DNA from: Mesocentrotus franciscanus
Lineage: Eukaryota > Echinodermata > Echinoidea > Camarodonta > Strongylocentrotidae
Assembly (NCBI GenBank): GCA_037976565.1
Contig: CP137681.1
Coordinates: 29,574,127 to 29,638,126 of the forward strand
Direction of reading: 5' to 3'
Length of the DNA stretch: 64,000 bases
Below are positions 34,200-45,199 of this stretch, in pieces; positions within the stretch are counted from its first letter, which is position 1, and the number at the start of each line of letters is the position of its first letter. Below the pieces are notes generated by a model, which did not search any database, was not told the origin of the DNA, and saw nothing but the letters and a program-made list of their open reading frames with translations. The position numbers and the translations under genes were made by a program.

Positions 34200-36015
34200 A
34201 CCTCATGCAACTCCATGGCTGGACCCTCTTCCTCCATCAATCCTCTCCAGGACATCATCACAATCTCTTGTCTCCTTCTCTCATCAATCTCAACATTTCA
34301 ATTTTACCCTCTTACAGGTTTTCTTTAGGCCTTCATTTAAAGTGCACTTCAAGGAAATTGCAATAAAGTTACATTAAGCTCTTGCCCCATATATCCCAAG
34401 TAATTGCCAATCTAGCTTAACAGTCTCCGGCTATCAAGAACAGGCTCCAAACAGTGTGTACTCTAGACAGGTGCACCTCACTGTCGAGCTGTCCAATGAT
34501 ATAATGATTACTAGCTTTTCTTGAGGCTATCCAAAACTATTGATATTTTTCATGACTTTCAGTGTGTAATCTGTTTTGTCCATTTATGAAATGTCTGAAA
34601 GCTTTCCAAAAGTCATTTGGTAATATTGGAAATGGCAAAACAGGGAGGTGATAAGAAGAAAGAAACTAGGTCACTTTCAATTGTAGAGTTGAAGTTAATT
34701 TGATGAAAGGTATATATTTAGGTTTGTGAGTAACATTTATTGGGCTGTACCATAGTTTTACTATGAAGTTGCTCCTTCAAATACATGTAACTCCTAATAC
34801 ATGAGCATAGATTGTTCATATTAAACACAAAGATAAAAATACTCTGTCTCTTAAAGTTATCAAGATTCAGTTTTTCTCATAAACCGAAAAACCTGTTTTG
34901 ATAGAATCAGGTCCTCCTTCTTCTCATATACATATAGTAAGATGAAAGTACAGCTGATATAAAGTCATTGTATCTTGTAGCTCATCTAGGAATCTTCTAG
35001 ACATCTCCAGATCTTCTTGGGCAATTATTGACATTTGTGTAGGTGTTTGGATGGGAATCCCAGATTGCACAAAGTACAAAGTACGTACTGAGGTGCATCG
35101 CTAGAAGTGTTGGTTATGTTGGCTAAAAAAAAAAATCACATGTGCTGCATTTCCCCGGAATCCTGCAGCACAATTTGGAGACAGTAACGAGGCAATAGTC
35201 GTCTGATCGACCCTCTGTGCAAGACATATGTCTATCCTGTAATTCAATCTTAGCCATACCTTATGAGCACCAGATAAACCCCTTCAAATGTACTGTTCAT
35301 TCTTATACATCCTTCTACACGTTACTCTTTGTTATTCTTCAATTTCAAGAATACATTTTGAAATATAAAAAAAAAGAGAGAAATATTGATTTTGTGACGT
35401 TGTAGTTCTGCCATTTTGTATCAGGGAATGCTTGTGTACCATACTTCACCATACCTCATGGTGATTGACAGAGGTAGATGTGTAGCCCTTTTTAGTCAAC
35501 TAGAAGTTGCATTTACACTACTCCCTAACTATCAGCATTTCTAATCCAAGTATGATCAGTGTGAACAGGTCCAAGGTTTTGCCATATGTTCATTTACACT
35601 ACTCCCTGACTATCGGCATTTCTATTATAAGTATGCTTAGTGTGAACATGTTCTAGGTTTTGCCATATGTTATGAATATTAATCAATATGAACCATGCTG
35701 AGTATGTGTGGAAGAAACAGATGCACATGCATAGCAGATGCGATGAATATGCGTATATATGCAAGGCATATCGTAGTATGTGGAAATGTGGTTTGTTACC
35801 TCTTGTGTGAATATGTGGTTAGTTGTCAAAGTCATTCCTGCATATTATTAAAAAGGAAACACCCCCTAAGCAGGGGCTGCAGAGCATTTGCAAGGGGTTA
35901 AGATGTGAACAAATATTACATTCCTACATAGCATTATGAAAATGTGTCTACTCCCCAAAAAAGGGAGGGGGGGGGGGCTGTAATATAAAAAATGATTATC
36001 ATCTTTGATTTTAAT
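34200..36015. other. Unannotated intronic sequence
   Basis: It holds the 81-bp duplication listed separately and a G run near 35965. Otherwise it is AT-rich with no recognised exon. Confidence 0.5.
35510..35670. repeat. 81-bp tandem duplication
   Basis: CATTTACACTACTCCCT(A/G)AC begins at 35510 and 35591. Both copies end GGTTTTGCCATATGTT. They differ at about 12 positions. Confidence 0.92.
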
Positions 36016-36019
36016 GCTA

Positions 36020-36264
36020 CTGGTGTGTTGGCTCAGTCAGTAGAGCGTCCGCCTCACAACCGGGAGGTCGTGGGTTCGAACCCCGGCCGCGTCATACCAA
36101 AAGACGTTAACAGATGGGAGTCGGTGCTACCTTGTTTGGCGTTCAACAATAAGGGATAGAGCAATGTCGATCTGGCGCTGCTCAGTGGCTGCCGGGCTCA
36201 CGATCAATTGGGCACAAAGAATTTCCATTTTCGGTTTAATAAAATTTGGAGTGGACTTTAAAAG

Positions 36265-36297
<33 letters not shown>
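36020..36297 (+). mobile_element. tRNA-derived SINE with (ATT)n tail
   Basis: The tRNA-like head has A box TGGCTCAGTCAGTAGAGCG and B box GGTTCGAACCCC, close to a real tRNA. An unrelated body follows (GACGTTAACAGATGGGAGTC, then GGCGCTGCTCAGTGGCTGCC). It ends in (ATT)n at 36264-36297. It lies 305 bp before the CELF exon acceptor, in sense orientation. RNA polymerase III transcription followed by LINE-assisted retroposition is the known mechanism for such elements. Confidence 0.88.
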
Positions 36298-36299
<2 letters not shown>

Positions 36300-36601
36300 A
36301 TTGTCAAGATTGTAATCTAGCTATTCTCCATCATAATCGTCGTCGTTGTCGTTTAGGTCATGGCTTACCCATTGTGACCCGTGTGACGAGACCTTTCCAT
36401 CGGCATGTCTCCTGCAATCCGGTAGAGTGTATTTAGAGGGTTTGCCAGTGGTATCCCTAAGACCGTCACTCCATCTTAACTTGTCTTCAGCCAAATTAAA
36501 GTTCTTTCCTATATACAAATTGTAATGTTATTTTTTTCTTCTCACCATCGTAATTGTCGTCATCACCATTAAATGTTATCTTTGTTTTTTCTATGTTACA
36601 G

Positions 36602-36827
36602 AGACCTTTAACAGGAAACCCCGATTCCCCGATGATGATGAACACCGGCGAAATTTCGGGCGTACCTCCGCCCCAGACTGCTCAACCAGATCCAGACTCA
36701 CTTAAGATGTTTGTTGGTCAGATTCCCAAGGCATACGAAGAAGATAAACTAAGGGAGATGTTCTCAGAGTTTGGTCCTGTCTACGAACTTAACGTACTCA
36801 GGGATAAGAAAACAGGAGAGAGTAAAG
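36602..36827 (+). CDS. CELF: CELF/Bruno-family RNA-binding protein, internal exon (leader and first half of RRM1)
   Basis: This coding exon has 226 nt, start phase 0 and end phase 1. It follows a pyrimidine-rich acceptor ending ttacag and is followed by donor GTGAGA. It encodes 75 residues. Residues 1-33 are a Pro/Asp-rich leader with three consecutive Met (11-13). RRM1 begins at LKMFVGQIP (34-42), which holds the RNP2 strand MFVGQI; the helix LREMFSEFG and the segment VYELNVLRD follow. KMFVGQ, VYE-NVLRD and the later FVTFY match CELF1/2 better than CELF3-6, which have KLFVGQ and FLTY. CELF proteins bind GU-rich RNA and control alternative splicing, mRNA decay and translation in nucleus and cytoplasm. 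The next exon completes RNP1 in frame. The initiating exon is not identified; the leader Met residues could serve as alternative starts. Upstream reading to an ATG at 36554 crosses the acceptor and is probably intronic. Confidence 0.93.
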
Positions 36828-36845
36828 GTGAGAGAAATATATCAG

Positions 36846-37121
36846 GGTGGTGTTTCACAAAGACTAAGATCGACTTTAAGTTGGACTTAATTATGGCAGG
36901 CCGTTCATGCCACTGTTTGCTCTCACTATTTACTGGCATTGGTCTCTCAAGGGACATACAAATCATGGTCACAAATCTACAGAATTTACATTTTTTTAAA
37001 ATTCATTTTTGAAGGAAAACATTATCTAAAGATCATAATGGTGAGAGCAAACAGTGGCATGAATGGCCTGCCATAGTTAAGTCCAACTTAAAGTTCATCT
37101 TAGTCTTTGTGAAACACTCCC
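36846..37121. mobile_element. 276-bp MITE with long TIRs and CAG target duplication, inside the CELF intron
   Basis: It is the same family as 27637-27913. It begins GGTGGTGTTTCACAAAGACT and ends AAACACTCCC. CAG at 36843-36845 is repeated at 37122-37124. The arms of about 85 bp would form a strong hairpin in the pre-mRNA starting 18 nt after the 5' splice site. Confidence 0.93.
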
Positions 37122-37130
37122 CAGGAATAG

Positions 37131-37209
37131 TATCTGTGAGAGCCAAAAGGGTGTTCAGTTGGATCACTTAACACTGACATTACACCCTTCTTGCTCTCAA
37201 CATCTGTTC
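37131..37209. repeat. H hairpin repeat copy in the CELF intron
   Basis: The left arm is CTGTGAGAGCCAAAAGGGTG and the right arm is ACACCCTTCTTGCTCTCAAC. It lies 7 bp after the MITE's target duplication. Confidence 0.9.
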
Positions 37210-37654
37210 TTTTCATTCTTCCATTTTTCTTCTTTTTTCCTAAAATCAATTCCGTCATAGGGATTGAAGGTCAGGAAAACAGCAAGAGGAGGTGCAACAA
37301 ATATTGTAGAAAATGATTTCAAAATCCTGTTTAGTCTGGAAGTGTTTTGGGGGCTGGAATAACTCTTGAAAATTATGATTATTAAGAATTAATATCAATC
37401 TGTTGAACAAGAAAATATTGTCATTGGTTTTCTCTGTGGCTCAATAAAGCCACATTTTTGTTTTCCATGAACATTTTGACCGCCATTGTCTGAATAATGA
37501 TAATGCATCTATAGAGAAATGGAAACCATATATAGAATCTTTTTGCTAACATTGTGGATCAGCACAGTCTGTAATTCTGTATAGCTTTTACATTACACTT
37601 GACTGTACTTTAAACTCTGGTGTTAATGTGGTGTTTGTTTTCTTCTGTACCCAG

Positions 37655-37737
37655 GTTGCGCATTTGTCACATTCTATTCTGGTGTCATAGCAGATAAAGC
37701 ACAGAAAGAACTTCACAACAGAAAAGTTTTACCAGGG
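37655..37737 (+). CDS. CELF: CELF/Bruno-family RNA-binding protein, internal exon (RNP1 part of RRM1)
   Basis: This 83-nt coding exon follows a pyrimidine-rich acceptor (ttcttctgtacccag) and is followed by donor GTAAGT. Its first two bases complete a Gly codon with the previous exon's last base; 27 codons follow (CAFVTFYSGVIADKAQKELH, then NRKVLPG). The joined KGCAFVTF is a consensus RNP1 motif, and LHN-KVLPG is the CELF1/2 signature at the end of RRM1. From memory the homologous vertebrate CELF1 exon is also 83 nt, so this gene structure looks conserved. The expected next exon is a short one starting near MHHPIQ-KPADSE, but it was not found in the 26 kb that follow, so it probably lies beyond the window. 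Intronic sequence on both sides is rich in TTGGTGTTAATG-like words. Confidence 0.94.
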
Positions 37738-37739
37738 GT

Positions 37740-38750
37740 AAGTACACCATACCATTTTATGTTTGGTGTCAATGTAAGGTGTAAAGAGCTTGAATGCATA
37801 CCTTCCATATCCGTTTATGACCTCGGATTTGGTGTTTGGTGTTAATGTCTAGTGTTTGAAAATAGAAGAATGATGCTGGTGGAATCTTATTGTGTTTTTA
37901 GCAGGGAGTGTGTGACTGGTGCTTGTGTTGTTTCTGATATATAGAGGTGTTGAGCGATGTAAAGATTTTTTCCTTGGTATTTGACACCAAGTCCAAAGAG
38001 GGATTGTTAAACACAAAGCTATAGTGTTATGACACCACAAGAGCTCTCTGGATATTTGATATAAAAGAATTAACATGGTCAATTGGCGTTCTGTATTTGG
38101 TGCAAGTCCCTGGTGTTAATTGAGAGTGGTTTGGCTTTTGATTTATGAATGGACATCATTAATATGATTACTAGATGAGTACATTGTATGCAGGCATGAA
38201 GCTATTGCCTAAGAGATCGACGTGTCAGGGTTTTCTTTGCTGAGAGGGTTTCATCCGTCCATCAAGACAAAGTTTGCTTAAGCATGAAGGAAGAAAACAT
38301 AACAGCAAATGGATACCCATCAAGTCACCAATGGGAATTAATCATCTCCATAAGACAATTCTCCACACAGCTGTGTGCTTTAGCCCTATGCAGTCAGAAA
38401 GCTTGGGGACTCCGGATCTTCGCTGAAATGAAACATTGTTGGTTCAGCAGCTTTCCCTCGCTTCATCGATGGCGCGAGCTCGCGACTAGAGCCGATTGTT
38501 TGATCAGCAAACATGGCGGACAAATTTCATTTCTTGACCATAGCTGAGAAGCGTGTATAGTAGAGATAGGAGATGTGAGGTATGTGTCTGATAAGAAGAT
38601 GGGTAGACAGAGACTATACAGGAATTCTGGCTCGCCATTACTGGTCTTTGAGATGAGGGAGAAGAAAAGTGAGGTTTGCTTTGGTCTAGGTATGGACCTT
38701 CTAGAGCTGGTCTGAGTAAATAAAAGATCAATCACTTTCTATCTATATAT
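37740..38750. other. Intronic sequence after the 83-nt CELF exon
   Basis: 37760-38130 is GT-rich, with several GGTGTTTGGTGTTAATGTC-like words. 38380-38540 retains CpG (GGATCTTCGCTG, ATGGCGCGAGCTCGCGAC). No exon was recognised. Confidence 0.5.
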
Positions 38751-38769
38751 GTCATCTGCCTCATTTCTA

Positions 38770-38799
38770 TTACCTTTTCCTTTTCCTTCTCCTTCTCAT

Positions 38800-38831
<32 letters not shown>

Positions 38832-38985
38832 TCTCTCTCTCTTTCCCTTTCTCTCTCTCTTTCTCTTTCTCTTTCTCTTTCTCTCTCTCTCTCTCTTTCT
38901 CTCTCTATCCCTCTTTCTCTCTTTATCTCTCTCCCTCTTTCTTTTTCTCCCTCTCTTTTTCTTATACTCTTGTTTCTCTCCCCTC
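38770..38985. repeat. CT-rich simple repeat
   Basis: TCTCTCTCTT and CTTTCTCTTT runs; pyrimidines on the + strand. Confidence 0.96.
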
Positions 38986-38989
38986 TCTG

Positions 38990-40210
38990 AATGATTTATT
39001 ATGTGAATATCAAGTAAAGTCATGGAATTCAGTTCATTTCATATGCATCAACTAACTGCAAGGATGCTGTATGGGGATGTGGATTGTAAATTTATTGAAA
39101 AGACACTCGATGTTTTCATCTGTTATGAAGGCCTTGGAATGGACTAAAAGTAAGAAACTTGGCATATCAATAATCATGATTTGACTTGTCCTGTTCAGTA
39201 AAGTATCAACTTCAGGATACACTCGTCCCATCCGTTCCCATCTAAGAATACACACTAAATTACAGTTTCTGTCCATAAGAGTTTCTTGGCTGATTCTTCG
39301 TTTGTCCATCATTCAGCCTGATAAGTAGAGAGCAATCATCTCCCGTCGGCAGCAAAAAGCTAGCAAGAATCCAGCGGTAGTAATTTGTCTTGTTAAATTA
39401 CTGTGTCAGATTCAATCCAGGGAAACTGCTAGAAATGGCCGAGTGAGAGTCAACTGATGTACTTTATGTCTGATTGTGATATTTAGAGCGAGAGTTGTTT
39501 TAACTTCTAAGTAGCTTTGTTCACATTACAGATCCTTAGAGCTTCAAAAACTTAATCTTCTAGACCTAAATGTTCTGGAAAATGGTCACCTGGAAATTCC
39601 CTACTGTTCTCGAGCATGAATCTTCCATACAAATGCAAAGTACAGAACATTTCCAAGAGGTACTTTGGGTAATTATCCCTTGAATAGCGTAGAGTGATAA
39701 TCAACTACGATTGTTGAAAGATTATTCCCTGTGGAAGTCAGATCTGCCTTTTATGCAATATTCCTCTGACAATAACAATACCTCGGCCACACCAGCAGAC
39801 CAAAACCAGACCATTTACAGACCAAACATTTACAAGCATCTACATTACCCCCAAAGGCTAGAAATTGATCAGTTTGAAGTCAATTTGGAATTGGTTTGGA
39901 ATCAGGTTTGGAATTGGGTTTGGCAGTGGTACCGAGGTACAATGGAGATAGCCTTATGAGCTATCTGTTGGCTTCGTCCATCTCAAAGACACTTGTCAAG
40001 TATTCTTCAGTATGAACCTGCCCTGTTGTGATATTGGAAATGAGAGTTGTTTGTCTGATTTAGCCTGCCAGGGAGTTGTTAAGCATGATGTTCTTGTTAA
40101 AGCCCCTCTAAAATGTTGGGAGCGCCAAAAATTTGATGGCAAAATTTCACTAAAATTGTATCATAATGTGAAAGAGGATGTCATTTATGACACATTACTG
40201 CAAGGATTTT
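38990..40210. other. Unannotated intronic sequence
   Basis: Unique-looking. Frames at 39711-39959 and 40012-40248 match no protein I recognise. A run of TTTGGAATTGG words lies at 39880-39925. Confidence 0.5.
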
Positions 40211-40216
40211 CAAAAC

Positions 40217-40329
40217 AAATGTGTTTGAAGTCGAATATTGATAAATGAATACAAAATTTAGGTTTTCTTCGTACAACACAAAACCCAAATTATGTATTCT
40301 TTTATCAATATTTGTCTTCAAACACATTT
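40217..40329. repeat. 113-bp near-perfect hairpin (50-bp arms)
   Basis: The left arm 40217-40266 begins AAATGTGTTTGAAG and ends TTTAGGTTTT. It pairs with right arm 40280-40329 at 45 of 50 positions around a 13-nt loop (cttcgtacaacac). Pairing stops sharply at both ends and no target duplication is visible. It is not the H family. Confidence 0.93.
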
Positions 40330-40339
40330 CGGTCTAATG

Positions 40340-41490
40340 TATAGTATCACCTTTTATTGGAGGGGGCAGCAAGATTTGAATTGTCCAAGTCTATTCTAGT
40401 GTATATCATGCCTTTTTTCCATTTAAAACCTTTATCAAATTTTAGCTGCAAAAGGCTGTTTATTATGATTGATAAAACAATATTTTCAAAAACAAGTCGG
40501 CTAATACATGGGAATAATAGGACGTCGCATGACAATTTGTTTTTGCTCATGTTTGGTATTTTAGTCCTACGTGCATGAAAAACAAAATCATTTTAACAAA
40601 GCAGAGACATATGTAGCCGTGTTTTACTAGTATTTTCATACTTGCTTGGTTACATTGTTTGTGGTATAATCAAACATACACTTGTTCTCAAACTTCTCTG
40701 GTTCCAGAATGCAAATAAAAGTCTTCCCACAAAGTTTGCTTACATTCGGAGCGTAACCAAACCAATTTAATGCACCTCAGACTCCCTTCATTCAAACCTA
40801 CCACCGTGCATTCCCAATTGTGAAATGTACACTGGAAAAAGACAAAAAATTATATCGTTGTTTGAACAGCGCAGCATTAGACGTGGATGTTGAATTTGTT
40901 TTTAAAAGTTTTCTAGATTAAACAGACGTGAGCCTCTTTATTCAGTTGAATTTCTAAAAGAGTAAAGCTTTGGAGTGGGGTTGGACAAAGTCCACATTGA
41001 TTAGTCATGGTTGTTATGAATGAATGTGACGGAATGAAAGGGGAACAAATGAAGATCTTTCTGATCTTGAAGAAAGGAAAGAGGAACAAAAGTAGAATAG
41101 TTACAGGTGCGGAATAGGAATTAATTCAGGAAAACAGCGCTATGAATTCAGCTTTGTATCGATACAGAAGGGGATTCGGGGAACGGATCTCCAGCTGAAG
41201 AAATAAAGACTTATTAGTTTTGCAAGATTAGGAAATGTCTTTTGAATGCTTATCAAAAGCAAAGAGATTACTGTAAAAGAAATGTATCCGCAAAAATGAT
41301 ATACATGTATGTTACCTAAATATTACTAAAGGAGGGATGGGAGGGGGTGAGGGGGTATTACGAATGACACCCTATATTCTTTAATTGTTAGCAATATGTT
41401 ACTCAGGAATATACATGTGTAGATGGATCCTCTCTATTTTGGACTTTAATCTTTCAGATGACTATTAATAATAATATGAATAAATATCGT
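40340..41490. other. Unannotated intronic sequence
   Basis: AT-rich and unique-looking, with a short G-rich stretch near 41331-41360. No exon or element was recognised. Confidence 0.5.
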
Positions 41491-41491
41491 G

Positions 41492-41790
41492 TCTTTCCGG
41501 ATACAAAGTACTTTAAGATCTACTTAAGTTGGACTTGAATTATGGCAGGCCATTCATGCCACTGGTTGCTCTCACAATTTGTCTCTCAAGGGACGTCACA
41601 AATCTACAGAATTCCTATTTTTGATAGTTTATTGTTGAAGGAAAAAATGTTATCTATATAGTAAAGATTATAATTTCTAAGGTTTTTTCCTCTAATTTTA
41701 CATCTAGTTCAAGACTTTTAAAGGACATATAAATCGCCTGCCATATTTCAAGTCCAACTTAAGTCGATCTTAGTCTCTGTGAAACACCCC
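41492..41790. mobile_element. Diverged copy of the long-TIR CWG-target MITE
   Basis: It shares TTGGACTTGAATTATGGCAG, then CATTCATGCCACTGGTTGCT, and the right end AGTCTCTGTGAAACACCCC, followed by CTG at 41791-41793. The left terminus is decayed (GATACAAAGTAC) and the interior differs, so it is an old copy. Confidence 0.85.
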
Positions 41791-41799
41791 CTGGTCCAT

Positions 41800-43275
41800 C
41801 ATCATACATCTGTCTTCATCCAAACCTCCTTGTGACATGTGACTTATGTCTGCCCCAAATGGGTCATGTCCTCCAGTCATAACAACAAAATTGAAATAGG
41901 TGATGAAAATGGAGCATAAATGGTCTGAAATTCACTTTGATAATGGAAACATACTCCTTCTATGTCTTAATGAGCAAATGAAGTAAAGGAAATGATCAGA
42001 AGCAGAGTGGAAAGTAAATCAAGTTATATATAGTCTAGAGGCCTATGATCATTGGAATTCTATGAATAAATTAAAGCATCTCATATTGGGCAGGATTTGC
42101 TCTGGTTGTTATGGAAATGGACGATCCATGCGAGGAATTTATTTGTGTGTTTGTTCTGTGCTCCTGTATGTTATGAATAGAAATATACCACTTTAAAAAA
42201 GAATAAAAGAGGAGTGCTGGGACGGTGAATTTAAATTGGAGATCATCTAATGAGATGTTGATTTGTGAGGTGTCCACAAGTGTTTGTGAATGTGATGGCT
42301 TAATCCCTTCAATCTGATTTTAGATTGATATTAGATTGATATTATTATATTTATTGTTGTATTGTTGTTGACAGCGCCCACAGCACGTAGATGAAAAAGA
42401 ATAAAGAATAATGGGCTGTGAGAAGGGGAGGGGGGGGGTGGGGCTCAACATTAAGAGGGGTCTGATGCATACATGTAAGTCAGGATGCCCACAGTTTCAA
42501 CATTTATTTGGGAGATGGGGAGGCAATCCAGACCCTGTAAAAAGGTGAGTGTGAGTCCCTGCTTTCAACATTTTAAAACAAGGAAGACTTTAGAAGAAGC
42601 CCTCTCCATCCCCACACAAAAAACAAGCAGCACTGCAAGGGATTTCCGATCATGGAACAGTAACAGGGGGTCACCCCCCCCCCTCTTTGACTAGAGGGTT
42701 AAGCAGGTGCTTTGAACTTTAAAAAGAAAGATTCAAAACCCTCCTTCCTCCCCCACCCTCGACTATTAAACCGTAAAATCTGAGAAGAATAGGGCTGCGC
42801 TTACTCCTCAAACAGAGAGCCAAAACACAAAACATTATAGTCTGGCTTTTTCTTTACAAAAATATTCTAGGTGTTGTACTCATGCCATACTGTTTGCTGA
42901 GTAAACTTCTATAGAGCTTTGTCATTGTGCTTGCCATGTTTATTTTCAATGGCCCACCTAGACGAACTTTGTTACCTGGATTATCAGACGGACCCCTTTC
43001 TCTTTCTTTGTCCTTTTTATGCCTCTGCTACAAAGTAGCCGGAGGCATTATTATATTTTTCTTTTTCTTTCTATTTTCTTTCTGTTTTTCTTTCTGTTTA
43101 GATTTAAATTAAGATGCAAATTAAGTCAAAGATTTTCTATTGATGGAAAGGAAATACAGCTCATCCTGTAAGGGTTATGGAAACTAATGGAGTTTTACAT
43201 TTGTGTATCTGTAGTAGGGGATTGAAACAATGCACAGGAATATATTTAGTAATATGTTAAAGCTAATCTTGAGCT
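41800..43275. other. Unannotated intronic sequence
   Basis: G and C runs lie near 42429 and 42676. The rest is unremarkable, with no recognised exon. Confidence 0.5.
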
Positions 43276-43280
43276 ATGGT

Positions 43281-43625
43281 ATGGGAATCGTATTTTGAGA
43301 GAAAATTGCTATGATTTATTCTGGATTGTTTATCCTGCAGTAGATTGGTTGTTTGAACCAGTGACATAAAAACAAATGCACAAATACTTACTGGGCATCA
43401 TCTTTGATAAAAACCACAACTGTCATTTGCACATAGTGACCTGTGATAAGCACATGGTGTCGGGCCTACTTACCCGGATTTCCTTATCTTTCTATGCTCC
43501 TTACTCGGCCACTAGTTATTCTCTACCAAAATTGTTTGTAATATTAAACATTCAGTGTAAGTTTTGTTGGATTCCGTGAGAATTTATTTTCTATATTAAT
43601 CAGAACTCAAGTTTATCTTCAAGTA
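43281..43625 (+). repeat. Dispersed repeat E, copy 2
   Basis: Direct-orientation partner of 32049-32365, starting at TGGGAATCGTATTTTGAGAG and running to CAGAACTCAAGTTTATCTTC. It carries about 25 bp extra near 43530 (GTAATATTAAACA region). Confidence 0.85.
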
Positions 43626-43629
43626 TACT

Positions 43630-45060
43630 CTTGAGAAAGTATCATCAAACATGTTTCCAGGGATTATCATACAAATTAAGTCTGCCTAGTTTGGTTTACC
43701 TCCGATTCCAAGCACTTTAATGTAGGGACGTCCGTCATTGAATATTCACTTGCAATTAATGTCATTGTTTGAGAGAGTAAAGAAAGGCTTATCGACAGAA
43801 ATTAGAATAATTTTGTATGTATGACATTTCAAAATGTCAGTATTTAACAGTGAAATATTAGTGACAGGATGTGATACCATTTATAATCGGTAACCCTGAA
43901 GAATATTGTAATAGATTTTTCAGCAGTTTTCAATAATAGTCCATGAACTGAACAAAGTGAAGTGACTCGTAGAATATCATAGATTTGAGTCAAAGCACCC
44001 TATTCTTCTTTTAGCTGGTAGTTAGATTGTAAAGTCACAGAGTTTGCATGGTACGTGACCCAGGATTATTTGATTGCTGATCTGCTAAATTTTTTATTTG
44101 CACTCCTGGGACTTGAACCTGGAAATGAGCTGTTGAAAGGTTAGAATCGGAAGCAGTCTGTGTTCTTTCTCTTTACACCCCCCTCTCTCTTTCTCTCTTT
44201 CTCTCTCTCTCTCTTTCTTTCTGGTCTTCCCTTGCATACTGGGGAAACATTGATGGATGGATGGATGGAGAGGGCCACTTGAATATCAAGAGGTGGGACT
44301 GAGTATTTCTGTAACAATATTTAACAAAGATGTACTTTGAGGTGGAAAGGTTGCTTTAAAAATAACTGTTCAATCTGAGTAGTTAAAACTTAAAACCTGT
44401 ATTGTTTATATCTGAATTCTGGTGAGGTGTACAGATTATTTTGTAGATATAGAACCTTCCATTTTTTATGATTCTTTAGAAAGACTAAGAGTTTGCAAGA
44501 TGGTCAGTACCATTACCTGAACACAAGTCTTATATAAATTGACGTTATTCAATTTTGTTTGGTAAGCATAATTCCTTTGGGATTTGGTCACTGGGTCTCA
44601 TTGGTTGGAAATCACAGAGTAGGTCCATCTTTAAACAGCAGCCTTAAACCTCTAACTTTATTTTATTCTCTGGTTTAAACCTCCAAGCATAGTAATTAGT
44701 ATGCCCATAGCCTTTTGTCCAATGAATCAGCAATATACTCTTATAGACACTTATTTTAGTCCACTTCAGATGTTTAAAACATGGTTTAGACCATTGTTTA
44801 CATTTACACCTTCTTTGTGAATGTAGGCCATTAAGATTAATTGTGTGAGTATGAACATGCCCTGTCTAGCTCGTTGAAGCAGGTCAAGTAGATTGTAAGT
44901 GTAGTGTAGTGACGTTTGATGGAGAGGGCCCTAGTGTGGAATCATGTAAGATGTTTATCAAGGAAATTCATCACTTCCTTGCAAGTCTGAGACCTGTCTA
45001 GGTCCGCCCCTCTTGGGAGGTGACCCAGGCCTGAGACCTACCCCCTCACCAACATCCTGG
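43630..45060. other. Unannotated intronic sequence
   Basis: A short CT tract lies at 44177-44222 and GGAT repeats near 44254. No exon was recognised. Confidence 0.5.
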
Positions 45061-45067
45061 AATCTAG

Positions 45068-45199
45068 GGCATCATTGCACGAAACTGTCAGAAGTACAAG
45101 TTCACTGACTTCCTGTTGAAATGCGTGCTAAATTTAATATACGCGTTCCAAAGGGATATCGGCGAACTTGTACTTAAGACGGTTTTGTGAAACGATGCC
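45068..45199. mobile_element. 132-bp MITE with about 36-bp TIRs
   Basis: The left end GGCATCATTGCACGAAACTG and the inverted right end GGCATCGTTTCACAAAACCG both continue to AAGTACAAGTTC (30 of 36 match). The flanking TAG at both sides is consistent with a TA or TAG target duplication. Confidence 0.85.

Larger units (their letters stand above)
1..36601 (+). other. Large upstream intron of the CELF gene (or intron plus 5' flank)
   Basis: This stretch is AT-rich and non-coding. It contains dispersed repeats, simple tracts and no exon I can support. The acceptor at its 3' end (36600-36601) is clear, so at least its last part is intron. Whether all 36.6 kb is intron depends on where the previous exon or promoter lies, which cannot be seen. 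Reading frames here are short or low-complexity and match no recognised protein. Confidence 0.7.
36828..37654 (+). other. CELF intron of 827 bp, GT-AG, splitting RNP1
   Basis: The donor is GTGAGA at 36828-36833 and the acceptor is CCAG at 37651-37654. About 43% of the intron is repeats: a 276-bp MITE (36846-37121) starting 18 bp after the donor, followed by an H hairpin (37131-37209). The remainder is unique AT-rich sequence. If retained, the frame runs into the MITE and stops at about 37012. Confidence 0.9.

Noticed and set aside
36020..36095. Possible functional tRNA gene
   Set aside because: The A and B boxes are good, but the sequence continues into a SINE body with an (ATT)n tail and the acceptor stem does not close.
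36554..37012. 152-codon frame through the CELF exon into the intron
   Set aside because: The first 16 codons lie before the acceptor and the end runs through the donor into the MITE, so only 36602-36827 is taken as coding.
44098..44150. B-box-like GGTTCAAGTCCCAGGAG on the minus strand
   Set aside because: No matching A box or tRNA fold upstream; too little to call a tRNA or SINE.
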